Origin: Neckera pumila
Taxonomy: Eukaryota; Streptophyta; Bryopsida; Hypnales; Neckeraceae
Assembly: GCA_963969595.1 (NCBI GenBank)
Contig: OZ018410.1
Location: 44,435,413 to 44,499,412 of the forward strand
Length of the DNA stretch: 64,000 nt
Direction: 5' to 3'
Part shown: positions 46,535-59,300 of the stretch, in pieces
Numbering within the stretch: position 1 is the stretch's first letter
Layout: every line of letters begins with the position of its first letter
Made by a program: the position numbers and the translations under genes
Notes under the pieces: model-generated
Seen by the model: the letters and a program-made list of their open reading frames with translations, nothing else
Database searches by the model: none
Told to the model about the DNA's origin: nothing

Positions 46535-47716
46535 GAAAAATTTGAACCCTCCAAGAGCCCCCTCCAATTCCCCAAAAGGGACCCCAATCATACTACTAAA
46601 ATCATAACTCCCTATGTAATATCACAAATGCTACCATCAATAATAGGGGCTCATGTTTGCTATGCTACGCATTCATTGTATCACATATTAGTAAAATTTT
46701 GATATATTTGAATAGAATGCATGATAATGATTTCAATAAGTTTTTGAAATAATTAATTTTAATATTTTGTAAAAATATTTTCAATCATGCAATTATAAAA
46801 ATAATTTTTTACACAATATTATAATACAGAAATAAAATAGTAGTTTGCAATCACCTCTGTAATATCACTTTTACAGCTTTTACAATTTCAAAATTCTATT
46901 GGTACTACCAAATGATTTGAGAAATTTATTCAATTGAATCGATTTTGGATTTCACAACAATTAAGTTGTTCATAAAGTTTTTGAAATTTACAAGTTTTTC
47001 TTTCTAATTCACCAAGTTTTGGGGTTGCCATGGTTCGTAATAATTGAGTCCACTTTTGTATGCATTACAATAAATGTATATCTTTTAAATATACACCATT
47101 GCATACATTTCATTCATCATCAATAAATTTCTATTGTACATTTCACTATATGCTTATTTATAAACAAAATTATACAAAGATTCTCGTAATTTTTATTTGA
47201 AGATTTATTGAAATTTTTGTTCTGCATTTGATCTAAAACATAAAAATTCTAATAAAATTCTAATGATGAATGTGTAGCACAGCAAGCGCCAACTGCTAAT
47301 TAGCTAATAGCATTGTACTTCTCATGCATTATGGTCAAGTTTTCCCCTATTTCCGCCCACCCAAGCAATGATGGCTTTGAAGCCTTGTGGGAAACTTCTA
47401 AATGGCTCCCCTTGAGGTACAAAAAAGAAGTTGGGCTAATAATGACTCACTCAGATTATTTTACCAAGTTAATGTACAATTGTACATGCACAATGGTACA
47501 TGTTCCATCTAAATCATAAAATAGTCTCACGCTTAGTACATGATTTTTACAACTAATCTTTGGAATACTATATTTAATGGGAGGATGAGCTCTTGTACAA
47601 TAAGAAAGTCATACAAAGTAGAGACATCTCACATGCATTGCAATGTACCAAGTCTAGGCTCAATATATTGGAGTGTTGTCAATATGAAGAGGGCTCTTGG
47701 AGGGTTCAATTTTTCC
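46535..47716. mobile_element. TIR element of about 1.18 kb, related to the MITE in ARM intron 9
   Basis: Left GGAAAAATTTGAACCCTCCA (then agagccc) pairs with the complement of right 'gggctcttggagggttcaat' ending TTTTTCC. Flanks are TTA and TAA-like. The terminus shares GGAAAAATTTnnnnCCTCC with the intron 9 MITE, so they belong to one family. No transposase frame. Confidence 0.75.
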
Positions 47717-48698
47717 TAACGCCATAATGTGCTGATTTTCTAATCATAGAAAAACAAACTAAATATTTTTACTCCATGGTATTCTACACTATCATATAGA
47801 GTGATCCCATCATTTACCGCACACATCCAAAAACTAGATAACAACTGTTGCCATTTACCGAACAATAACCGCATGCACCACCCAATGACCATACACTGTA
47901 CATGCAATGAAGGGTTAAAATAATTTTGGAATCCTCATCCTGAATTAACTAGACTTCAACTTCATTGCCTTTAAGTTCCAATATAATTTGTAGGAAGGAA
48001 GCTTTTTTGCATTTTGTTTTTTGAAGGTGAATCTTAACACAACATTTAATAATCACGCCACATTTCAAAATATGCAAGTCTCTATATTTATGCGGAGAAG
48101 GATTGGAATTTTGTCTGTGCGGTGGTTGGCAAGTTTACTCTCCATCCAATCACGGACTAACTTTCATCAGATTATTTGAGCTAATTTTGCATTACATACA
48201 GATTTTCTTTCAATCGCTTTTTCCTTAAAGAATCATTGTAATTTCTAGTTTGTACCAAAATGAAAATGAAAATGAAAATGAAAATTCTGTGACATATACA
48301 AGACATGATTTCATCTCTAACAAATGAACAACCGAGAGTTACAACAATATAGAAAAGATATATAATTATTTTAAAAACGGAGTTTGTCTTCAAGCAAATG
48401 TCTCCCAAAGTATGCACAAGGTAAAATTCAGTTTGGGCTTGCTAAAAGGCTCCATAGCCTGCACTCCTGTTTAATACTACATAACTGGTTCACCCTGCAA
48501 TCAGGAAATCCTCGATTCGTCGGAGCAGCAAGCCATTGGAGCGTGTCCATGATCTTCTTCCCAGCAGACCGACCGTCTTCAGTTCTTCCATTTGTTCTCT
48601 TTCGTGGCACAAAGTGAAGAATCAGTTGCACACAAGAGAGAACCGGGCAACCGCACTTAAGTTACGGCAACGCCAAAGCAGCGGTGAAGCAGGAATCC
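47717..48698. other. 3' flank of the trihelix gene
   Basis: No gene recognised. An (aaaatg)n microsatellite of about five units lies at 48258-48290. Sequence from about 48400 becomes less AT-rich and is probably the 3' UTR of the minus-strand trihelix gene. Confidence 0.4.
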
Positions 48699-51600
48699 TC
48701 AAAACTCCAAACCCTCAGTGTTGAAGCAGGACTCATCCTCCAAACTCCAAAACTCCAAACCCTCAGTGTTGAAGCAGGACTCATCCTCCAAACTCCAAAA
48801 CTCCAAATCCTCAGTGTTGAAGCAGGAATCCTCCTCAAAACTCCAAAGCAGCGGTTCGATGGAATCACCTTCATCTTCATCCCGAAACTCGAAAGCAGCG
48901 CCGCTGAGGGAATCAAGTTCATCCCAAAAATCGGGTGCTGGAGGAGCTGGTCGTTGGATGGCGGGGTCCGCCACCGGAAGCTCCAGCTGGCTGGCGGGTG
49001 GGTCCTGCAGCGGCAGCGGGAGAGCGGAACCCACATGTTACAGTATCTCCACGTGTTATGGCTACCACTAGGGACACTAGCTGCGGCAGTGCCACGTGCC
49101 ACAGCGACCCAGACTTTTTTGTCTGGACACTCGAGGGCTATCCCCAGGAACTTGCCGTGACCTCAACTTTTTTCGTCTCCGTTTGGAATGAAAAAACAAA
49201 ACAAAACCCGCTCCTTCTGAACAGGAACCCCGGAATCTCAGATCGCCGGAAACCCAGCTGGAGGCGCCTCGCCTTCCTCGGAACATTCTTCACTTCTTGC
49301 ACGTCCCTCCTGCACCTGCTCGGAACTCGCGAACTAAAGCTACGAATTCCCATGAAGAGCTTCGCTGCACCTTCAGGTCTGCCATTCTGCACAAGGAGAG
49401 GATAGTAGCTCTAACCACTACATACAGTAACCCCAGCTCCTCGCTTGGAAGGCACAGAGCTACATGTAATGAAGCTCGCGGGCGCTTTTGATTCCAATAT
49501 CCGCCTTGTCGAAGTCAATCTCACTACTGGGTATGATTCAGATTACAGTCGCAACTGGGGCTCCTTCCTTGGCACGGGGTAGACACCAATTCGTTCCGCT
49601 GGATGCCGACTCCAATCCCTGCAAAAAACAAACACCTCCCTCCTTCCCATCCCCAAAAAGAAAGAAAAAGAAAAAAGAAAAAAAAGAAAGTTGTCGAAAA
49701 TGAAAACGAAACAAGAATTAAAGAGAATCAAAAAGAGAACAGAGGAAAAGGGATGAGACGGAAGGAAAGGGAAGCGGAGAGAGGGAAGGAAATGCAGAGA
49801 GAGAAGAAAACAGAAGCAACAAGAGTGCGGAAGAAAATAAAACTGATAGAAGAGGAGGGAAATGGAGGAAACAATAAAAGACCATAAAGGAACAGTGGAC
49901 AAACCCTCAAGAAACTAAGGACAAAAAAGAAGAAAAGACAATCGTCATCAACCATCATACCAAACTTCAAAAACCAAAAGACACAGCAGCTTCAAACTCG
50001 AAATCATGATGCCACGACAAGGCATTGAAAGCACAAAAACTTCAAGATCGAAACAGCAAAAGACCACTCCCTCACAAAAGTAGACCAGAAAAGCTTCATT
50101 CCCAAGACCACAAACTTCAGGGCATTGACCTGCTGAGGACTCAAAATAGAAGCTAATTCGATCGTAGCTCCATGAACAACTAGCAAGCTCGTATTCGTGC
50201 TTCAAGGCCCATAGCATGACACCAATCTCACGCATGGAAAATAACAAACTCAACAGTAACTTCAACGGACAAGCATTGAGTGAGGCACATACCACCATGG
50301 CAGGCTCGCCCTGGTCAATCCCATCAGGCACAACGGGTGGCGGAAGACCTGCAAGTCCATTTGCAACAATATAAGACGACAGCATCCAAAAAACAGAGGT
50401 ACAAAATGTCCAAGCAGAAGGTCATAGTAGAGGCTCCATGAACCATACATCCCTGATTAGAGGTTCCGTTCACCATACGGGTGAACTAGGATTTCTGCTT
50501 CATGTGTAATCACCGAATCTATTGACATTCAGTTTTTGGCACTTGATTTGGAGCTCAAACAAAAATAGATGTGCCGCAAGTTTTTAGATTGTTGTCGGGA
50601 AAGGCGCAAAGTTCACCTCTGCAGTGAAAGATTAATTAGCATTGCATCCAACACATGACATAGACAGGGGCAAGACAAGCCATGTGCTTTACCCGAAGTT
50701 GAGGTGTCTGGTACGAAACCAGTGCTCTTCGATGAGCTTCCAGCTCCGTTCGTTTTCAATTTCTTCTTGGGTCTGGGTGGGCAGTAATCGCGAACATGAT
50801 TGTACCAAGCTTCCGTCAACCGAGGTGACACCTTCATTTTGCCAAAGTCCATCTCATTCAGCTGCTTGAACTCCTTCCCCTGCCCATCACAGTATTCCTT
50901 CATTGTGCTGAATGACCTCTTCAGAGTGTCCATCCTCCCTCGACACTCATGCCCCGTCCTGCCTGGCACCGCCTTGGCTACGGCATCCCAATATGGGTCA
51001 CTATCAGTGCCCTGCTCCATTCGACTACACACCTTCGGCGTGTTCAAAACTGCTCCCAACACGTCATCTGTGTCCTTTTGACCCCAATTCTTCCCACGAA
51101 TCCTGCACTTCTTCTGGGCCACGATTGTCCCTTCGACTGCAATGTCATTGAACTTCCCTGAGTTTGGAGACAAAAACGACAAACTCTCCAAGAGCAGCTC
51201 AATGACCCTGCCTCCTTCGCTGGGCTTCGTGGGAAGGGCAAGCTCCTGCTCCTGAGGAGATTCAGTTTGAGCTCCGTCTCCATGCTTGCTCATGTCGTCG
51301 CCTACCGGGCTGTAAGTCAAAGCAGGGGCCGAACTCTCCATCCCAACCACTGAAAAAAACATGGCACAAAAGAATACCAGAACAAGTGAGCTTCACAGGA
51401 TCAGACTTACTTAGCAATACAAGACACATGAGCATGGAATGGATGCACATCGATGTCAAGTGCCAAAAGAAGGCTCTAATCATCGCAGATATATTCCGAA
51501 TTGCGAAGCTCGCAGATATGCCTTACCTGGTTCTGTAGCTTCCATGGCACCGGAAGCTGGTGAGTCAATGACAGAATTCTCGGAAACACCATTTCTTGAC

Positions 51601-51854
51601 ACGGCTTCCTGCTTCTCCCGTGCGCGTGCTGCCAAATTGCTCTCCAGAACCATGGGGTCATCCATTTCAGTCCTCATTTCTGCTGGAAGTCTTCCTTGGA
51701 CACAACGCCCAGTTGGTTGGAGTGCGGCTTCTTTATACAGAAGTACGTCTTCCTGCATCTCCCGTGCTCGCGCTGCCGAAACGCTCCTATCCAGATCCTT
51801 TGGATATGGAAGAAGGCTCTCCAGAACCATGGGGTCATCCATCTCAGTCATCAT
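48699..51854 (-). CDS. Trihelix/Myb-SANT-like transcription factor with acidic C-terminal repeats
   Basis: Four coding exons join in phase: 51854-51527, 51349-50693, 50348-50293 and 49004-48699, 448 residues. Exon 1 starts MMTEMDDPMVLESLL. Exon 2 holds KNWGQKDTDDVLGAVLNTPK, SDPYWDAVAKAVPGRTGHEC and RGRMDTLKRSFSTMKEY, a trihelix/Myb_DNA-bind_4-like domain, then a basic RPKKKLK likely nuclear signal. Exon 3 (56 bp) gives GLPPPVVPDGIDQGEPAMV. Exon 4 opens after a strong acceptor (ccgctgcag) with DPPASQLELP and ends in acidic, Phe/Trp-rich text including three 16-residue repeats (FWSLEDESCFNTEGLE) before TGA. These parts suggest a nuclear DNA-binding protein with a C-terminal activation segment. 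The start was chosen as the first ATG after the acceptor at 51946; a non-coding exon probably ends near 52364. The 1.29 kb last intron makes exon 4 the least secure join, supported by phase 0 on both sides. Confidence 0.78.
48704..48850 (-). repeat. 48 bp tandem repeat inside the last trihelix exon
   Basis: A 48 bp unit (plus strand 'ctccaaaccctcagtgttga' then 'agcaggactcatcctccaa') is repeated about three times, the first two nearly identical. Being a multiple of three it keeps frame and adds 16 acidic/aromatic residues per copy. Confidence 0.9.
49011..50292. other. Last intron of the trihelix gene
   Basis: It is unusually GC-rich at its start, with two CACGTG G-box cores near 49050 and 49093. 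It then carries a purine-rich plus-strand tract at 49655-49900, which is pyrimidine-rich in the sense direction. Open frames here have biased composition and no recognised domain. An internal promoter or an unannotated exon cannot be excluded. Confidence 0.4.
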
Positions 51855-51945
51855 TTCTGCTGCAGTTCTTACTTGGACACAACGCCCAGTTGGTTGAAGT
51901 GCGACTTCTTCAAACAGAAGTACGTCTTGGGCCTTGGCACTGAAT
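51600..51945 (-). repeat. Roughly 177 bp direct duplication at the trihelix 5' exon
   Basis: Two blocks encode or could encode LQPTGRCVQ-x-R-x-x-AEM-x-TEMDDPMVLES followed by AARARE. The first block's beginning lies before the chosen ATG. High identity suggests a recent tandem duplication that lengthened the N-terminus. Confidence 0.8.
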
Positions 51946-52800
51946 AAAACCTGAGAAAACGACACCCAAGTTCAATTGGAGATCAATCAAAAACGAAAGG
52001 CATGAGATCCCTGGTTTACTAGGCGATTCCGCAGACAGGTAGTTCGTAACACAGCCTCACAGATCGACTGGCTGCGAAAAACGAATATGGAAACAGGGGA
52101 ATACCATAACTCAATCCAGGCATAGGATTGCAATCACCTCGCCACAAACACAGTTACGGCCAAACGGAACCCCAAGAGGCTCCTCTTCTCAAGTGCAAAT
52201 CGCGTGTCGGCTTCGTTTGAATGGTTTTCAACAAGACGCAATTGCAAACTGACTAACAAACAAAATACGGCTGGGAAATAACAGATCAGATTGTACCTTC
52301 GGCCCTCGATTTCGTTCTTGAGAGAACCCCAAACCCCGAAACCTCCGACAGTTTTTTGTGCTCACCCAGTTGCCTCCTCCGTGTAAATTAAGCGCAGAGT
52401 TCCTCTCACCAATCCGCCAACAAGCTCACGGTGCGAAATTGCTTTCGATTTCAGAAATTCGACGATGAACAAACGTGATGCTTGCCTGTGCCAACAGAAT
52501 CGGAAGAGCACACAATTGCTGCGATCTTCTCAGCTCCCACCAGAACTGATCCATATCGGACTTGCTACAGTTACGAAAATTAAACAAACAGTGGCTTCCA
52601 ATGCAAAACCTTGCTTTGATGCTTGGACTTCTAGCTATATTTTAGCTATATTTTATCGGAACTGCTACAGTGCAAACTAGTCGGAGGAAGACTGGGTCGT
52701 GCCAGAGAGAACTATTTACTGTGGCAACCTTGTGATCGTTTAGTGTTCGGGAAGCAAATTCCAGAATAACTCTTCAATCGCAAACTGTCTCACAAAACCA
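51946..52800. promoter_or_regulatory. Probable non-coding first exon, intron and promoter of the trihelix gene
   Basis: On the minus strand a region without ATG runs to a donor-like CTG/GTGAGC near 52364. A tctcag acceptor lies at 51946. The sequence between is of mixed composition and I infer 5' UTR plus a 5' intron, with the promoter upstream of about 52500. Confidence 0.4.
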
Positions 52801-52805
52801 AGCAT

Positions 52806-53300
52806 TTAGCAAAATAGTCTCCTCCAGGTTTTAAGGAGTACGTGGCACACCCTCATTCCCTTCGTAATCAAAGAATACAACCCGCAACGCATTTGATCAC
52901 ATGTTTTGTTCTTTTCATTGACGGCTATGGTAAAATGGAGTATTGCCTGCGGTGTGCAGTTCGAAACCTGGTTTGTTGTTATATACTCCGGAGTAGCTCT
53001 CAAGCCGTGAAGGCTCGGGGAGAGTTTTGATGATCGGATTATTAGGTTCTTCCTCGGGAGCGGCTCCTCGCTGAAGCACTTCAGGCAGTATTCTCCGTTC
53101 TCCAGAAATATGTAAATTTCACAATGGCCGAACCAAATTAACTGCCTCACAGTCACCAATTCTAGTCCCCAGAGGCCCAGACACTTGTTATAAAATAAAA
53201 AATATTTATTTCCTTTGAAAATTGCCAGAGGCGTACTCAAGTGACCAAAACCCACTTCCATACCTGTAGGAGTTAAAATAAACCAATTGGGAAGCTTCAA
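52806..53300 (-). CDS. Uncertain 164-residue open frame
   Basis: A single uninterrupted minus-strand frame in moderately mixed sequence. It includes FLENGEYCLKCFSEEPLPRK and LIWFGHCEIYIFL, with no recognised domain, signal peptide or repeat. There is no splice support and no neighbour pointing to a role. It may be a chance frame in the promoter region of the trihelix gene. Low confidence. Confidence 0.15.
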   Translation of the reverse strand: MKLPNWFILTPTGMEVGFGHLSTPLAIFKGNKYFLFYNKCLGLWGLELVTVRQLIWFGHCEIYIFLENGEYCLKCFSEEPLPRKNLIIRSSKLSPSLHGLRATPEYITTNQVSNCTPQAILHFTIAVNEKNKTCDQMRCGLYSLITKGMRVCHVLLKTWRRLFC

Positions 53301-56300
53301 GGATGCAACGAAAATTTATTCAATAGCAAGAATAAATAAAATCATGTATTTTTTAACGGTAGAAGTATACTGCAATCAACTACTGCCATGGAAGGTCAAC
53401 TTTCTATTTCTAGTTCGGTCACTCTGGGCTTGATACGAGATATATAAACCATGAATGAAATTCCGAAAGCAAAGAATTCCTTCTCTTTTGCAACCAGTCT
53501 TGTTGCTGTCAGTGTGTGTTGCCTTGACAGATTACGATAATAGTACTGGAACTGCGGACACCCCAAAAGAATGATTGATTAGCCCTTGTCTCTGTGGCCC
53601 TACAACTTGAGATATGAAGTCCATAATATATCATACCCAGATTTGTGCTGTGTATTCATTATTGCAACCAGTCGCACTGCTGTGTTCTGTTATATAAATT
53701 ACTAGCAGATGCTCCCTTCATACAACCCTCATACCTTCGACTGCTCCATACATAGAAAGATCGTCCATACACGATCAAAAATTCCAAATTCTCTTCCATC
53801 AAAGGATTGTCAGTGAAAAAGGATAGTTATTCTTCAAAGCATAACTAAGAACTCGATCGAACGAAACAACGAACAGCCCATTCTCTCCACGTTACGGAGC
53901 TAACGAGCGCCAAGTTGGAGAACTTCACCCGCAATTGGTACCTGCAAGTAAATCAAAAATTAAATCGGGAGTTCAAATTCAATATGAGCAGTTTCAAACG
54001 CATTCGAAACCGATCGAAGACTTACAGGAATGTCCTCAAAAATATCTTTTCCTCGACCATTTCTTCAGTCTCCTTCAGCCTGCGAGATTGTGGAACAATC
54101 TCGGTCAAAAATTTCCACTTCGTGTACGTAGGCTGATTGAATTGGGTCCCATCCACTTGAGCCGGGTGAGTTGAAGATTGTGCCCTGAAAGAAACTGAAT
54201 TCCATTTGCAAGGCTGTAACACATGTACTGTAGGGTGTTCAGTTATGAAATATTTGAGTCATTTAACCTGATACTATTGCACACAACCTCAAGTCATGTC
54301 AGCGACAAACTTTTGTGGGTATTGAATTGTGCATCTTTGAAGATCATAATGCATCTCTCAAGCGTGTATCAAATGTGGAAATGAGAGTATTAGAGGTGTT
54401 CTATTTCATTATGTAGAAAGTGATTGCAAACTAGTTCAACATTGTGTGCACTAGATAGCTAATAAAGGATGCATTTTACACTTGCTTTGTTGTCCTGTAA
54501 AGATTTTTCCATGAATTTAGTGATTCTTAACCACTAAATGCCCAAGGCCGTTTTTGAGCTTCTAGGAATTTGTTCTAAATTGAACAAAAAATTAGCATTT
54601 GATAAGTTGTATCAATTTTTTTTTAATTGTAACCTTATAGATTAAAATAGACATGGTAACTTATAGATCACATAGGGAAAGAAAACACAACAATATCATT
54701 TTGAATTGAAAGATTACCATGTTTGATCATGAGGGTGTTAAAATTACAAATTAAAATGATTTGAAGTCTTTCAATTCTCTTTTCACATGTCAAATATAAA
54801 AATTTGGTCAGCAAAAAATATGAGGGTAAAAGGCATAACATGCATAATATGAATCAATTTATGACTTTTGAAAATTTACTGTACAATTTTTTAAATGAAT
54901 TTCTAATGTAAATTTTCCTCCAATATCTAGTGTATTTGAGGCTCATTTCCAAAAGCACTCAACACTACAGAAAGTCAAGATTGCAATGGACACCCTTGCA
55001 CAAAATCATGATTAGGAAAATCCTAATCAATCATTTTTTAAATCAAATTTTTGATGCTAAACTAGACTTCAAACAAATTTTTTCAAAAACATAAACTACT
55101 AAAAAGAGCAACTTGATTCGGTTTTATTTAACTTCAAAGTATTGTCGACACCAAAATTTGGCATCTCGAGGATTAAGGGATTAAGGTCCATGATTATATA
55201 GAACATACAGTGCTCTGCAAAGAATTGTGATATATAAAGTGTCCACTCATAAGTTGTTAATAGTCAAGATTAAGGAGTATGAGAAATCAAAGACATAGGA
55301 ATGTAGAGAATTTAATTAAGTTGAGGCTAAAATGTGACAAGGTTTAAGAAGTAAGATTCAAAATCAAACAAAGGTGTCATCTTTTTTACTGATACAAAAA
55401 GTTTATTTTAATATTTTCCTTTAATAAAATAAAAAACAATCTTAATTTGAATTTCAAAGTGTTTAATTCACTATTATACATAATATCATTAAGAGAATAT
55501 TTGCACTATAGCAAGTCCAAATATTGTTGAAAATTGCCTAATTTCTATTTAAAAGAATTTGAAATTCAAATGAGAATTTGGAAGGTAATAAAGTAAAATC
55601 ATTACAGTTGTATACAATTATATTATACATTGTATATGTTTGTCATACTCATTCATTTATAAAATATTTGTAAATACAAAGTCAAAGGAAACAATAAAGA
55701 TAAATGTATATCTATGTCATTGTAGCACACCAAGAGCATTAATAATCAAAATGGTCACAAAAAGAAGAGCCCAAAAAATCAACATTCAAGAGAATGAATA
55801 AATTTTGAGGTCCACTCATATATTAGCTCATATATAATATAGAAGATTGATTTTCAAAATGCTAATAAACTTGTAAAATATCTAAATTTCAAACATTGGT
55901 CAAATTTACAAGTAACTAAAGCAAAGTGAAACAATGGTTAATACAATTTTATATAACTAATAAAATGACAGGTAAATTTAAAAACTAGTAGTTGAATGCT
56001 ATCCACATAGAAATGCTACTCAATTGCTCAATCTTTGGACGCAAATAAGTATGGTTCTGTCAATAGTTCCCAAATTGGAAAATCCATAGTAAAGGATTTT
56101 GAAGTTCAAGTGAACTTTGTGGTCAAATGCCTATCATTTTAGGATTAAATTGGCAATAGTTGGGAAAGGAATCAAAGAAGAGAAAGAAGGTCATCAACTT
56201 AAAAAAACTGGAAACGGTTTTCAATTTTGAATTGTTCACTTCCAAATTATTTGCTAAGTGCTTTAAAGTCTATCTTTATGATGATGAATATTATGCTCTA

Positions 56301-59300
56301 AAGTAGAATAAACAATGTCTTAAACAATAGTCTTATCTAAATGATTTCTTATCCTTCCAATGGTATATTTTGATCTTTAATCCTTAAATGATATTTCCTT
56401 GATTGGCAGGTAGTCTAAAGTAGAAAAAAATAAATCCCTTAAAGTGGTGCATGAATCTTGCTACTTGCCCCCCCAAAATTTGGTTAAGATTGCAAAAGAG
56501 AACAATGAGTAGTGCTTTGAATTTGTAGCCTAAATGTTGTGCTTGGAAAAGTCATATTCCACGTAGAAAGAGAAAGAGTGGGAAAAGGGACTTGGAAGTT
56601 ACAATTCTAGGAGATCCTTGTAAAAGAATGAATGTAATAATTGTTTTTCAACATACTTGGAAGTCCTTCATCTATTATTTTGCAAAGCTTCCAAACTAAG
56701 CTCTTGAAAACATTGGCCTCATCTACATTGACTTTCTTAGGGTTAAGGCCCCCAAAAGGTTAAGAGACATATTTTGTCCTCTCTCAAGTTGGAAATGCAG
56801 AATCCCTTACATTCAATAAACTGTGTATAATTGGTGAATTACATTAGCTATGAAGTCTTGAGATAGTTTACATTGTTTTTAGAGAGTCCGCATCTCCATT
56901 GTTCAGTGCCCCTCCAAAACCTTAGGGTTTTTCTCGGTCAATATTTATATTCTATATTCAAACACTTTGGCAGGGCCAATCCTATTTTTGGCACCACAGG
57001 ACTAGATTACACCATTTCAAAATAAAACTCTACTTTATGAAAATAAAATAGTCTGTTTTTGCTAGAAATTTTTCATTTCTATTTAAAATATGGATGAAGT
57101 TGCCAAATTTGGATGAAAAATGCATAAATATAAAGGTTTTTTTAATTAAAAGAATGGATGAATGTAGAAATACAATGCTTCATCTAATTTCAAAGGATTG
57201 TAATCCCGGCTCTTTTTCAAAACGTAAAAAAAAATCCTTGGTCAAAGCTTCTTTGTACATGCATTGATTGCTTTCCAAATAAGTACATAACTAGCTAAAA
57301 GAAAATGTGAGTGGCATAGTTATATAGAAATTTGGGTGTGAGTGTGGACCTCTTGAGCAAGTTGGAGCCACATGGGATCAAGGATTTTTTTTGAACAAAT
57401 TTTCATTAAAATGTGATTCAATTTATTTAAAGGGAATATTTGGCAATATATTCTTCTTTTTTAGTGGCTGAAATTGTTAAATTGCTACCAAATTTTAGAA
57501 CGGGATCACTCTATTGTAGATGAATGTATAATTTTTTAGATGAATAAATGGATTTTCATCCATAAAATGTAGATTTCATGGATGTAAATAGCTTTGTCAC
57601 TCCAATGAATATTACTTTCTGCACTACTTGGAATAAATGGAAAAAAACTTGATGGAGATTGACTACTTGGACAAGTGCTTGTTCAAAAGATGTTGTCCTT
57701 GTAAAGTAGAACGGTCCATCATGGTCAAATGACCCATGATGGAAACCTAGGGAATGATCCCATGGCGGTTATTTTCAATTTGTGAGCTTTTGGGCCACAA
57801 TCAAATGTCTCACCTGACACAAATGGAGTAATTAGTAACCTCATTAGGAACACCCAGCCTTTGCAGTGTAAATCATTGTAGAAAGTGACTTCTTTAAGGC
57901 CATTCACATAAGAAAGTATGTGACTGCTTTAGGTAAGTATTATGGTGAGCAAGTAAGGTGAGCATTATGGTAAGCATTGTTGGTTATGAGTAGTCTACAA
58001 TCTCTTTTGGGGCTGAACCTTCAAAATTCATAGCTAATTCATACTCTGTCAAAAAATACAATTTCAATTGTTCACTTTGTTTCTCACACTTATCTTCATG
58101 TCTCGCTTCATGTAGGGAATTTTTTTTTAAACTTTAGCAATAGTATGAAGACAAACTCCTAATTTTGTCCATGATGGGCTGTTTTATCTTACATGTCATG
58201 TCGTGCAAGGATTGGCTATTGGTAAATGTGAGCTCCTAGTTTGTCACTTGGGACTCATGGTTTTTTTGTTTTGTTTTTTTATTATTTTGAATATAGTTTT
58301 ATATACAAAAAATCCAAAAAAGAGTGTAAAACCAAAATAGGTATGTCACATGCCATTATAGCATTTGGTCCTAAATAGGATATTTTCCTAAAATAAAATC
58401 AATTTTCACATATAAATAGGATGAAAACCCGTAAATTGTACAAATTATAGATATTTAGTAGAAAAGGCCCAACTTACCTACGGTTACCATACAAGTGACA
58501 AAACTTAGCTAAAATTGGTCTGAGAGAACTTGGTAAGAACCATAGAAGCCAGTTCATGGATAGGTTTCAAGTTTCCAATCGATTTCCACTTTTTGTAGAA
58601 ACCCCAATTGTTAGCTTGCAGATTGAAGAGTCTCCCTTGACCATCGTGTAAAGTTAAGAGATGGGCTTGCAAACCTTTTGTAGAATTCAATGAGAGATTC
58701 TACAAAAAAATTTGGAATTTTTTGATCCTCAGAAGATGCCTTTCCAAATGGTCAACCGCCTTAACCTACAACGAGAAATTTCTAGAAATTATCCAGGTTG
58801 CAGTAAAATCTCACTAAAAATTAGCTTTTTTTATGTTTATAAAATGCTCGAACAAGTTTCAAGACATTCTGATAGCCAAAAGTGCCCGAACTGACGAGAT
58901 TCTCTTTGTACCAGCAAAATTGAAGATTACGATGGAGTTGACCGGCGTCTCGAGAGCATACAAATTTGGAATGAGGTCAAAATTGGGTCTCTTCTTACTT
59001 CCTTATACCTTCTAAAGAGCATCGGCTAGTTACTTTTCTCAGAAAAGTCAAACTCCAAGAATTGGGTTTTTATTCTTTTGGGTGTTAGGTTAGTGCTAAG
59101 TATTATTGCATTTTTGACGTCAAATTAGGAGGTAGAAGTACCTTTAGACTAAAAATGGCCTTCTGAAGCCAATGGTGCAATCCGTTTGTGATTTGGAGTT
59201 GTTCTCCAAAAGTTAGAAGTTTGATCCAACGTAAAAGTCAAAAATTAGAAGATTAGGATGAAAATCTCAAGAGATAGGTTTACCACAAAGAAATGAGAGG

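Noticed and set aside
48662..49160. Plus-strand frames with repeated LQTLSVEAGLILQTPK or SSKLQNSKPSVLKQ units
   Set aside because: Antisense shadows of the 48 bp repeat; the minus-strand frame has matching splice phase and acidic activation-domain character.
49543..49970. Phe/Ser/Leu-rich minus and Lys/Glu-rich plus frames
   Set aside because: Both are translations of one purine/pyrimidine tract inside an intron.
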